NCBI GenBank assembly: GCA_907163375.1 | Contig: CAJQUW010011541.1 | Location: forward strand, 62,001 to 126,000 | DNA from: Prostheceraeus crozeri | Taxonomy: Eukaryota; Platyhelminthes; Polycladida; Euryleptidae | Length of the DNA stretch: 64,000 nucleotides | Direction of reading: 5' to 3' | Shown: in pieces, positions 19,151 to 28,249 of the stretch | Layout of the letters: every line of letters starts with the position of its first letter | Numbering within the stretch: the first letter of the stretch is position 1 | The notes under the pieces: generated by a model | Database searches by the model: none | Seen by the model: the letters and a program-made list of their open reading frames with translations, nothing else | Told to the model about the DNA's origin: nothing | Made by a program: the position numbers and the translations under genes

Positions 19151-19943
19151 TTATACCTCCCGAACCAAAAGATCTATCATAATCTCTTCACCTCCAAAAT
19201 TTATTTCTTGTCCTTTCTCATCAGTGATTCTCATGTTAATGTTGTTAATAGTTTTTCTTGTAATAGGGAAATATATTAATGTTTGTGGAATTACATTTAG
19301 TCTATAACCAATGGGTACAGTAAAAGCTGGAAAACTGAATATTAAATTTGATAATTTACCATTTATATATCCTCCTTCAATAATGTCACAATGTACAACA
19401 ATTGAATTTATTTCAGTTATTTTTGGAATCTTCTCACCTAAATGATAACCTTGACTATAGGTTTGTTTATTAAATCCTAATAGCTTTGACAATGATCTAT
19501 CATGATTAAAATCAACTTGATGATTTTCGTCTAAAGTAAGAGAAAATTTATTAACTGCCGGTTCAACTGCAAAATTAATGTAATTGTTTCTTATCTTTGA
19601 ATGCTATACCTAAATGTCTCTTAATTTCATTTGATATTGAATCAACTTCGTAAGAACCAGGAAGAAAAGTTAGTACTATCCACGTTTTGCCTTTATCAGT
19701 AGAATATCTAAATTGATCATTCACATCTTTGATAACGTTTTGAATAGTGTTAAATGTGGAGAAACTAGTCAATGCAATTTGATAATTTTTATTCTGTTCT
19801 AAATGAAGAATGGGTTCTAAATTACAAGTGTGTAATGAAGTAGTTGTTATAATTTTTAACGTCGTACTAAATTTTGATGAACCCAAAATCTCTGTCAAAT
19901 TTTCTAAATGATTATTAATTTTGTCTAAATCTGCTGAACACAT
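19151..19943 (-). pseudogene. Penton-like minor capsid protein, one frameshift
   Basis: It starts at 19943 in the A-run ATG context. The first part holds LKIITTTSLHTCNLEPILHL and LTSFSTFNTIQNV. The second (frame ending 19151) has EINSIVVHCDIIEGGYINGK, PQTLIYFPITRKTINNINMR and ITDEKGQEINFGGEEIMIDL. The closing block, I-x-I-x-I-T/D-D-x-x-G-x-x-I-x-F-x-G-E, is shared with the penton-like protein of Polinton 2 and is a hallmark of this Polinton protein family. A single frameshift near 19585 separates the parts. Expected role: single-jelly-roll vertex protein. Confidence 0.7.
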
Positions 19944-20027
19944 TTTTTAGTTAAAATTTTGTATAAATATATTTTTATGAAATATTTTTTTTATAAAAAA
20001 TTAAAAACAACAACATATTTCAGCTAC

Positions 20028-20053
20028 GGGCGAAGCCCTAGAACCATCGGTTC
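20028..20053. repeat. GC-rich double-hairpin element, copy B, at a gene's stop codon
   Basis: The stem GGGC/GCCC with loop GAA (20028-20038), linker TA, then GAACC/GGTTC with loop ATC (20041-20053). This is the reverse complement arrangement of copy A at 16026, with identical stems and different loops. It supplies the last codons and the TAG stop (inside the linker) of the gene ending at 20038. Confidence 0.75.
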
Positions 20054-20849
20054 GGTATACGTTTATAATCCTCTTCATTTAGAATCTTCTTTTCTAACAG
20101 TCTTTTTAATATAGCATGAATTTCATTGAAACTAGAATTATGACCTTCTTTTATTGCAGATATTAAAATATTTAATCTATTTAGTAATTCTTGTGGATCA
20201 TCTGGTAAAAATACAGTTGCTTCAGTTTTAAAACCTTTTCCTACTTTAACTCCCGTTGATAATAAATTTTCTAATTGCTTATAACGTCTAAGAGATTTTA
20301 CTGCACCAACTCTATCTAACATAGCTTTATATTTTATGAGATCTTCTACAGCATAATTATTTAAATCTGCTCCTCTTAAAAGATCAACAAAATTTCTATC
20401 TAAATTAAAAGGAGATTTATCTGGTGAAAAAATTAAACCTCGAAAAGGTTGTGGAAATATTTCTTTTTGTCCGAGATAAAATCTAGGTATTGTTTTTCCA
20501 TCTATAAATGAAATAGAATGTTCAAATTGCATAGATTTTGGTAATTTCTTATTAATGTTTGATTCTAGTAATCCATAGTCATCTAATATAGTTTTGTGCT
20601 CTGGATCTGTTGTATCAATTTGTTTATCATTATTTGTAAGTTCTTTTTCAAGAGTTTTAATGGTTTCATAGTTTTTTCAAAATCAGTTTTTACTTGCTCG
20701 GTTTGCTGCATTTTTTCAAACATATCAGATTGAATGCCAGCTTTTATCATTCTATGTTGAAGATGATTTTCTTTCATAATATTTCTTTGTTTTATTAACT
20801 CTTCTAATTGTTTTATTCTTTTAAAATTATCAGCTCTAATTTTATCCAT
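20038..20849 (-). pseudogene. Conserved Polinton protein of unknown role, one frameshift
   Basis: It starts at 20849 with MDKIRADNFKRIKQLEELIK in the TTTTAAAAATGG context. A helical N-terminal half carries NIMKENHLQHRMIKAG. After a frameshift near 20665 come SMQFEHSISFIDGKTIPRFY, LGQKEIF and LIFSPDKSPFNLDRNFVDLL. A protein with an N-terminal coiled helix and an F-G/S-I-x-x-x-x-G-K-x-x-I-G-x-K-E-I core recurs in many Polintons; I know no proven function. The gene ends inside double-hairpin element B, so its natural C terminus may have been altered by that insertion. Confidence 0.6.
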
Positions 20850-20970
20850 TTTTAAAATATAATATTTGAATTTTGTGGTAGCATTGGAATACAACAAAAA
20901 CATTTTACTGAACAAATTATTTTTTTATTGCTTTGTTGTCTGACATCTTTTCGTTTAAAGTTTTCTCGTT

Positions 20971-21684
20971 TTAAGTTTTGTTTAATAAAGTTTTGCTTAA
21001 ATTTTCGCTTAAAGTTTTTAGCAGTTCTAGAAAAATTTTATCATTTTCTTCATTAGAAATTTTACCATCAGTAAAAGTTTTACCATCACTAGAAATTTTG
21101 CCGTCCTGTTTATTCCTATCATCAACTTTTTCTGACTGTAATTGAAATGATATTTGATTTACTTCATTAGCTATTTGATCAAATTTTTCAATCTCATCTA
21201 ACGTAATAACATTATCATCACATACTCTTTGAAAGTAGTAGTGTAGTTTATCATAGACTTCTTTAATATGTAAATGCTTAGTTTTTAATGATTTTCGTTT
21301 CTTAGTTATTAAAGATTTATCTAACATTGTAACAAGTGAAGTTGCAAAAACACCCGTACCTGTTAAAGCTGTAGCAACTACTGGAATTACTAAAACACCT
21401 GAAGATATAACAATTGTTAAAGCACCTAAACTTATTGTTAAGAATATGCCAATTCCTTGTGTTACATTCTTAACTTTAGTCCATCTCTTTCTTAATTTTT
21501 TATCATGCTCTAATCTTAATAATAATTGAGATTCTTTATCTTTCATATACCTAACTCTGTCTTTATGTTTTTCTTTACTCATCTTTTCGATGTTTATCTT
21601 TTCAATGTCCATTAAAGTAGAACTACGTTCATATGATAACGAAGGATATATTCTTGCGGTTTCTTCCACTTTTGTTTCTTCCAT
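20971..21684 (-). CDS. Two-helix membrane protein of Polinton type
   Basis: The chosen start is 21684 (MEETKVEETARIYPSLSYER) because it has the conserved TTTAAAAATGG context; the frame is open to a GTG eight codons upstream. It is about 237 residues. A charged N terminus is followed by a hydrophobic hairpin, IGIFLTISLGALTIVISSGV plus VIPVVATALTGTGVFATSLV, at about residues 79-125. Next come a helical part (LHIKEVYDKLHYYFQRV, then LDEIEKFDQIANEVNQI) and a repetitive DGKISSDGKTFTDGKIS tail. This architecture recurs near the ends of Polintons. Role unknown; possibly a membrane or lysis-like protein. Intact here. Confidence 0.65.
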   Translation of the reverse strand: MEETKVEETARIYPSLSYERSSTLMDIEKINIEKMSKEKHKDRVRYMKDKESQLLLRLEHDKKLRKRWTKVKNVTQGIGIFLTISLGALTIVISSGVLVIPVVATALTGTGVFATSLVTMLDKSLITKKRKSLKTKHLHIKEVYDKLHYYFQRVCDDNVITLDEIEKFDQIANEVNQISFQLQSEKVDDRNKQDGKISSDGKTFTDGKISNEENDKIFLELLKTLSENLSKTLLNKT

Positions 21685-21734
21685 TTTTAAAGAAATATTT
21701 TTAGTCACATGATATATTTTAAAAACCTGAAAGA

Positions 21735-22188
21735 TGGATAAAATTCATGAATTTGAAAATCTTAACTTTTATGATTTTCGGTGTCTTTGAACGGTCATGA
21801 TTTAAGCGAGAAAATTGTTATTCACAAATTTTGAGATTCTTAACTTTTATGATTTTCGGTGTCCGGGAACGGTCATAATTTTGGGAGTAAAAATTGTAAT
21901 TCTCAAATTTTGAGATTTTGAAAAATTTGAAAAATAGGGTATTTTTAAAAACGCCTAAATTTATGAATTTAGGTCTTCATAACCTGAAAAATGACCAAAA
22001 TTCATGAATTGAGACCATTTAAAAAGTACAATTTTTTTGAAAAATCGGTATCTTTAAAAACGACTAAATTCATGAATTTAGGTCTTAAAAACCTGAAAAA
22101 GGGTCTAAATTCATGAATTTATGTCGTTTTTAAAGATACTATTTTTATGAATTTTATGGTGTCCTGGAACGGTCTTTTGCCCATTACT
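21735..22188. repeat. Polinton 1 right terminal inverted repeat
   Basis: Reverse complement of the left repeat, ending GCCCATTACT at 22188 and followed directly by the second GATGAC. It carries the same spaced TAAATTCATGAATTTA-like palindromes, one of them decayed. Its inner tandem module reads CTTTTATGATTTTCGGTGTC twice on this side. Confidence 0.88.
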
Positions 22189-22194
22189 GATGAC

Positions 22195-22656
22195 TGCATA
22201 TCAGGCCTTCAAAAACTTGCATAAGTCGATCGAGGTCATAATGGCAAATTTTGATGATTGGTTAATTGGTTTACATCAATTATAGCCGCAGCCACTTCTC
22301 AGAACGAAAATCTTTGTCAATCTTTGAAGAATGATCAGATTGATACATCTGGGAGTGAGCGAATCGACATTCGTAATTGTCTGAAAAAAGTATTTGACAT
22401 TTTCTCGAAGAATTATCATTGCGTTTCGCAGATTTCATTGAAACTCTCTTCCTATTTGACTTAAATCATAAAAATAAGTCATTGGTCTGCGACTGAAATA
22501 GGCTGTGTATACAATGTACGTGCATGTTTGTCAATGTTGTACCACCAGCTGATGATATTCCTGGATATCCTGGATTATGTAATTGAATGCATCATTTCAA
22601 TTGGCTGACTTCATCAAGGATGTTTCCTTTCTTTCAGGATAGTCGGTGATTTGAAG
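22195..22656 (+). other. Flank between Polinton 1 and the LRR gene
   Basis: A 68-codon open stretch (22258-22464, SGSERIDIRNCLKKVFDIFS) has no recognised family and no clear start; it may be a relic or chance. TTTCCTTTCTTTCAG at 22623-22637 is a good splice acceptor and would place the LRR gene's coding exon from 22638, implying an upstream untranslated exon not identified here. Confidence 0.4.
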
Positions 22657-24600
22657 ATGAAGATTTCAGCCTTCACAATCATCATATTTACATTGCAACT
22701 GGGCAAAAACGATGTCCGAGGAACGGAGTGCAATATACGTAATGGCGCTCTCATTTGCAAAGCTGGGAGAATGAAGAATGTTCCAGAGTATGAGAAAACA
22801 CAAAGAGTTTTTAGACTTGTGATTACCAAGAATGTGATAAAGAGCTTAGATGACCATTCATTCAATTCTTGGAATGACAGCAAATTAAAAGTTTTGGATT
22901 TAAGCTACAACAAAATAAGTTCGATAAGCAATGATGCGTTCAAACCGTTGAGGGGAAAATTAAGACTTTTAATTCTCAATGGTAATCATCTAACAAGTGG
23001 AAGAAATTTCACAGAGAAAGTATTTCAGCATCTTGAAAATCTGACATTACTCAACTTGAAATACAATCCACTTGGAACTATCCCCGACCGATTCTTCTCA
23101 AATCTGAAGAATTTGAGGACACTTGATCTCGCCAAGTCCAAAAGTAGTTTAACTCTGAAAAACCATTCATTCTTTGGATTAACAGCTTTGCGTAAACTAA
23201 ATCTCGCCTACAACGGAATTACCTTTATCGGCGACGATACATTTGGACAATTGAATAAGTTGGAGATTTTACACCTTCATTTTAACCAATTAAGATTTGG
23301 AACGAAGTTTACAACTAAAGCACTCCAATCTCTACAAAATTTGAAAGAGTTGAGTTTGAGTGGCAACCTACTTGAAAGCATTCCCGCCAAATTCTTCTCA
23401 AATCAGAAAAAATTGAATAAACTTGCTCTCAAAAAATGTTGGACTGGTTTAGTTCTGAATGACAACTCATTCTTTGGATTGGAAGCTTTGCTTGTACTTG
23501 ATCTCTATTGGAGCAAGATCAGATCTATCAGCAAGGGAGCATTTGCGCACTTGAAAAATTTGAATACTTTATACCTTGACAAAAATGAATTAACGATTGG
23601 AGTCAATTTTGAAGCTTATACTCTCCACTCTCTACGGACTTTGAAATATTTAGGCATAGGTGATAATCCACTTGGAAGTATCCCCGACAGATTCTTCTCA
23701 AATCTGAAGAATTTGGAGACACTTGATGTCTCCAATTCCCGCGGTAGTTTGACTCTGAATAACCATTCCTTCTCTGGATTGGAAGCTTTAGAACAAATAG
23801 ATCTCCATAACAGCAACATTACCTCTATCGGCAACGATACATTCGAGGATTTGAAGAATCTACGCACATTATTCCTTAGCGAAAATAAATTAACAATTGG
23901 AACCAGCTTTACAGCTAAAGCCCTCCAACCTCTACGAAGTTTGGTACAATTGCAATTGAATAATAACCCACTTGGAACTATTCCTGACAGATTCTTCTCA
24001 AATCTGAAAAAATTGAAGATACTTCATCTTCAAAATTGTTACGGTGGTTTAAAACTGAATAATCACTCCTTCTCTGGATTGCAAAGTTTAGAAGAGCTTG
24101 ACTTGAAAGGTAATGCACTGACAGAAATGTCTCCACATTTTATCAAAAACCTCAGAAAGTTGAAAAAAATAAGACTTGATAACAATCACTGGCATTGTGA
24201 TTGCACGGCGCTTAATGCTTGGAATGCAAGTTATCTAGGAACAGTTAAGCATGACAATCCGGTTTGCAAAACACCAGCAGATCAAGAAAATCAAGCCCTT
24301 ATACGTCGTACCGGCATCAATTGTAGGCCAATTGAAGAAACGAAAGAAGACAGTAAATCATTGATAACAATTCACAAAGTGACAGTGAGACATGAGAAAA
24401 TCCCTGATTTCATCACAATAGTCCCTCGGACGAGAAGCGCCACTTCTCAAAAATACGCTTTGATTTCCACACTTATTTGTGGTACATTAGAAATTGTGCT
24501 GTTGCTATTATATCTGAAAGTTAAACTAAGTGAAGACGAAGACGAAGAAATTCAAGAACAGGGAAATGATGACATTTTGAATAACACAGAAAGCAATTGA
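22657..24600 (+). CDS. Type I membrane leucine-rich-repeat protein
   Basis: 647 residues in a single coding exon. I take ATG at 22657. Signal peptide about 1-22 (MKISAFTIIIFTLQLG). A short LRRNT-like Cys pair (ECNIRNGALIC) follows, then about 18 LRRs of the LxxLxLxxNxL type. The C-terminal cap is LRRCT, with HCDC and GINC at about 509-560. One transmembrane helix lies at about 600-624 (LISTLICGTLEIVLLLLYL), then an acidic 24-residue tail without a TIR domain. Four LRRs form a module that recurs every exactly 300 bp (PLGTIPDRFFSNLKNL and variants at codons 139, 239, 339 and 439). It resembles Toll-like or Slit-type ectodomains; ligand binding, perhaps immune or adhesion, is inference. Frame fully open, probably a live host gene. 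Confidence 0.85.
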   Translation: MKISAFTIIIFTLQLGKNDVRGTECNIRNGALICKAGRMKNVPEYEKTQRVFRLVITKNVIKSLDDHSFNSWNDSKLKVLDLSYNKISSISNDAFKPLRGKLRLLILNGNHLTSGRNFTEKVFQHLENLTLLNLKYNPLGTIPDRFFSNLKNLRTLDLAKSKSSLTLKNHSFFGLTALRKLNLAYNGITFIGDDTFGQLNKLEILHLHFNQLRFGTKFTTKALQSLQNLKELSLSGNLLESIPAKFFSNQKKLNKLALKKCWTGLVLNDNSFFGLEALLVLDLYWSKIRSISKGAFAHLKNLNTLYLDKNELTIGVNFEAYTLHSLRTLKYLGIGDNPLGSIPDRFFSNLKNLETLDVSNSRGSLTLNNHSFSGLEALEQIDLHNSNITSIGNDTFEDLKNLRTLFLSENKLTIGTSFTAKALQPLRSLVQLQLNNNPLGTIPDRFFSNLKKLKILHLQNCYGGLKLNNHSFSGLQSLEELDLKGNALTEMSPHFIKNLRKLKKIRLDNNHWHCDCTALNAWNASYLGTVKHDNPVCKTPADQENQALIRRTGINCRPIEETKEDSKSLITIHKVTVRHEKIPDFITIVPRTRSATSQKYALISTLICGTLEIVLLLLYLKVKLSEDEDEEIQEQGNDDILNNTESN

Positions 24601-25713
24601 TTGTTTTCTTTCCAAACTGTTGTTTCAGTTCTATAGTTGTAGTCAGTAATTTTCAATTCTTATTCAATTAAAACACCGTGTTCATGAAGTTGTTTTACAT
24701 CAACCAACAGATTCTCATGGATGTCCATGTGACTAGTTTTATATTATCATCCCATCCCACACGGAATTTGACAATTTTCGTCCCATGGGAATCCCACGGA
24801 CCCATAAAAAATGCTGTCAAAGGCTTATTAGATCAATTAACTGCTATTCAAGACATTCATCATAAATATCACGATTTTCCGTTTAACACAGTCGTTGCCA
24901 ATGACGAGTTAATTTGTCAAAGGCGCTTTGTCTCCATTGCCAAGTCGATGAACAGGTCAACACTGTCTTCGGTACTTCTATTCTTTCTCTCCCTACTTTT
25001 TCCAATGCTTTCAAATTCATCAAATTTCGTCAAACTTAGTCACATTGGATTTAGAATAGACTTCATCTGTCACTGAGTGATAGCACAACACTACTGAGAA
25101 GTCTAACTTGATCCCTGGGATGAGGGATTGGTCGCTTGGATACCCAGTTAGGATAGTGAACTTCGTGGAATTGTTGTTTACACTGCAGCTACACTCTATA
25201 GTGAACAGCAAGGCAAGTGCTATGAATTTTCTACAAACCAGAGGAATTCTACACACTTAACGCTTTTGTGACGGTAGTGAGACTGTACTAGAAGCAATAG
25301 AAGATTGCTGACGATGCAACACTCGAGGGTGTTAACAACAAAAAAATGTGGAGGGGGAAGTAGGCCCTATAGAAGTACCCTGTCTTCTTAGCTTCTTGCC
25401 GTGCAATTTTCCCATGGTTCTATATTTCAAGGTTGTTATAGGTCTATGCTTTAATTTATTAACATGAGCCATTTCATTGAGGCATTACATGTATGTATTT
25501 CATGCACTACCAAAGGCGAACATTTTCGAGGAAATTTCAATTTATTTGGTATATTCAATTTTCCGTGATGCAAGCAAAAATATAGCTCTCCCTCAATTTA
25601 GACGATTTTTTTATTTCATGAGATAATATTTCGTCACGGTGGACAGTATCAAGGGGCACGTAAATACACAGGCAGTTGGATTAAATATAAAGATGATTGG
25701 ACAGTGACGACCG
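24601..25713. other. No recognised feature
   Basis: Presumably the 3' region of the LRR gene, then intergenic DNA. Open frames at 24678-25076 (plus) and 25020-25256 (minus) have no recognisable domain and compete with each other. I see no repeat or RNA gene. Confidence 0.4.
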
Positions 25714-26712
25714 TTAGATCAGGTCATGCTTGCGGTTGATTTGTGGCTTGTTCAACGCTATGAAGCGTGCTTCGGCCATTTTAGTTTGCATCGAATTCAT
25801 CTGTTTATTTAGGACAGAAAGCTGGAATTTATCGATGTTCATCATTCTATTGGCATGGTCAATCAAACTATGTTTGGATAGTGCACTTTTACGATCTTGG
25901 CAGTTCAAACTACGTCTGTGTTCATCATGCCATAAAAAATGTCGGAAAGTTTGGCCAATGTAATTTTAATGACAAATTTTACTTTCAAAATTATAAACAA
26001 TGTATTTATCGCTACACATATATTTATATCCTTGCACAGTTTACAATTACATTTGTTTTTGTTTTCATTAATGAGATGGCAGAGGGCGGGAGGACCATAA
26101 TTCAATGCGAATGTAAAACTGATTCAATACTCTCCCGATATGTTTAATGCCAAGTAAATGAATAAAGAATATAAAATATCGCCAGACGTTTCGGGTCCAG
26201 ACCCTTTGTCAATGGCCTCTTAATGTGAACATTTAATTAAGTGTTCTGCCATTGACAAAGGGTCTGGACCCGAAACGTAACACACCTTTTAGGAATTTCA
26301 ATTGTAAAATCTGTGTTGTTGTTCGCTGAATTAAAGAGATGTAATATATCTTGAAAAAACTTATCACTTTTTGAAAATGGTCCCAAGATATATCATCGAT
26401 ATACCGCTTGTAAATTAAGGGTACAGTACCTAAATTTTTAGTTACCAAGAGCTATGGTTTCAATGGCATTCATGTAGATGATCGCAAAAGGAGGAGAAAA
26501 ATGAGCGCCCATGGGGCATCCTTTAATCTGTAAATATGTGTTATTATTATACGTTATTTCATAATTATAGGATATGAATTTCAAAAAGTCAACTAGGTCT
26601 TCAACTCTAAAGCCATTATTATCAATTTTATTTCACTGTATTTTATCAAGCGTCTCTATTTCTGCGATAAGCAATTGGCATACTGGGATATTAGTTTTGA
26701 ACGTCCAGTGAA
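25714..26712 (-). pseudogene. Penelope-like retroelement fragment: reverse transcriptase and GIY-YIG endonuclease
   Basis: Reading leftward from 26712: RVEDLVDFLKFISYNYEITY, then YLQIKGCPMGAHFSPPFAII (reverse transcriptase motif B region), then YKRYIDDIS (motif C, Asp-Asp at about 26400), breaking off near 26290. After an inverted-repeat interval, the second part (26140-25714) has a NYIGQTFRHF core with EHRRSLN, typical of a GIY-YIG nuclease, ending with MAEARFIALNKPQINRKHDL. This order is that of endonuclease-bearing Penelope-like elements. Several frameshifts and stops, and the missing 5' part, mean it is dead. Confidence 0.75.
26185..26278. repeat. Perfect 31-bp inverted repeat resembling hammerhead cores
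   Basis: 26185-26215 and 26248-26278 are exact reverse complements with a 32-base spacer. On the sense strand of each arm the order is TTGACAAAGGGT, a short loop, ACCCGAAACGT. That resembles the minimal hammerhead ribozyme of Penelope-like elements (CUGANGA core, stem II, GAAAC), with two substitutions in the first core box. It lies between the reverse transcriptase and GIY-YIG parts. Confidence 0.6.
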
Positions 26713-26730
26713 ATAAATGGGCCAAACCAC

Positions 26731-27127
26731 GGTAACGCTCGCTACATTTGACAGCAAAACTCGATCGAAAACCAACATTCTCTATGATACGATGGTCTTT
26801 TTGAATATTCTGAAGATACAGTTTGATGTATTACGACATCGACCTATTACACACAAAATATCAAGTTCATACTATCTCTACATTTGTGCAGAAAACAATA
26901 TGGTAACGCTCGCGACAGAGATAAACATTTCATTGTAAATTTTTGAGATTGCATTGATATTTTATCTAAACTGAAGAAGCTGTTGTCTGAAAAACGAAAT
27001 GATGGATAAATAATGAATAGTTGATGATTTCTTCATACTTGAATAGATTACTGAAAGCACCGATTATGAGATTTCAATTAATCTTGACGGTAACGCTCGC
27101 GACATGCCGTAGTAACGCTCGCGACAT
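26731..27127. repeat. Dispersed GGTAACGCTCGCGACA motif, four copies
   Basis: The motif occurs at 26731 (one mismatch), 26902, 27089 and 27112 (first G replaced by A), always in the same orientation, within 400 bases of otherwise AT-rich DNA. It contains the palindrome TCGCGA. No gene is present in this stretch. Confidence 0.75.
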
Positions 27128-27413
27128 TATCTAAAAAACTACGGATAACATATATGTTGCCATTAAATTTGTCATCACAGGAGATAACAATAATGAAGAT
27201 TACAAGATTGAACGATTAGTTTAGAAACAGCACACTAAACATTTTATTAGTACCGGAATCGTAACACAGACGTTACGCTGTGCAAACGGAAAGTCGGCCA
27301 AAGTCTGGGCCGAAGTCGGCCGAACAATTTCGGCCCGAACGCGACGTGTCCGGACGCCCCTAAGTCGGTCCAGGTTCGGCTGGTCGACTTCGGCCCGTAG
27401 TGTATTGACCGTA

Positions 27414-28249
27414 TGTACACTGTAAATCACTCAGTACCAATCACATACGAAGGATGCATGCCAAAATATTTATTTGGTATATTTCTGTATTATCTTGGTA
27501 TATATTTGTATGCTTTTCGTATGTTATTTCAAATGTGGTATGCTAAGCCATACCAGCACAATGTTAAAGGAAAACATCAATGATTTCTAATATATGTTGA
27601 TTTAAGACCCTTTGTCAATAAAGATCACACTATTGTTACTACTGTTTTGTAAGTAGTAAGATAATGACATTTAATAGTCGAAATTACAATGCTGAATTCG
27701 ATTTTAATACATGTAAGTCTAAGGCATTTCATAAATAATCAATAAGTATTTGACCATCAACAATTAGGCCTATACATTATGCAATTTTGGAACTAAGCAT
27801 ATTATCAATCCGAAATAAAAACACATTACAATTCATGAACACAATTCAATTGAATGATATGTAGCTTTAATTTCACAAAGAAATAATCACGACTCGTATT
27901 ACTGGAAAAAGTTATTTGTAAGTAGTATGTAATATAACTTATTTTTTGCCATGTGACTTAAAGCTGCGCATACCAAACACATACCAAAGGCATGCGAATA
28001 AGGATGAATTTGCATCGGGTCTCGTATATAAAGCATACCAACAATTCGTATTTCAGTGTAAATCACAGATGGAATAGTTCGTATCGCTACACTCCAATCA
28101 CATACGAAAGTAAGTGAGATGTGGTATGAAAAACATACCAGATCTCTGTAAACATACGAGAATCTCGTATCAGATGTTAGTTTCAAATTGTATGTGAATT
28201 TGATATATGTTTGTATGTAATTTTCGTATCCAGCGATTTACAGTGTGTA
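27414..28249. mobile_element. MITE with TGTA flanks
   Basis: 27418-28245 begins CACTGTAAATC and ends with its inverse GATTTACAGTG. TGTA is repeated at both edges (27414-27417 and 28246-28249), fitting a 4-bp target duplication, or TA with longer ends. The interior is AT-rich and repeatedly carries CATACGAA and CATACCA words in both orientations. No transposase frame. Superfamily undetermined. Confidence 0.5.

Larger units (their letters stand above)
8133..22188. mobile_element. Polinton 1 (Maverick/adintovirus-like), complete ends
   Basis: A 14,056-bp element starting AGTAATGGGC and ending GCCCATTACT, with about 450-bp terminal inverted repeats and an exact 6-bp duplication GATGAC at 8127-8132 and 22189-22194. 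Six-base duplications and AG...CT termini are typical of Polintons. Gene content confirms this: adenain-type protease, retroviral-type integrase, protein-primed PolB, FtsK/HerA ATPase, double-jelly-roll-like and penton-like proteins. It is far more AT-rich than its surroundings and than Polinton 2. At least six genes are broken, so this copy cannot be autonomous. Confidence 0.95.

Noticed and set aside
22258-22464. 68-codon frame right of Polinton 1
   Set aside because: No start or family support; listed only as part of the flank.
24678-25256. Open frames downstream of the LRR gene on both strands
   Set aside because: Mutually overlapping, no motifs, no splice or start signals that stand out.
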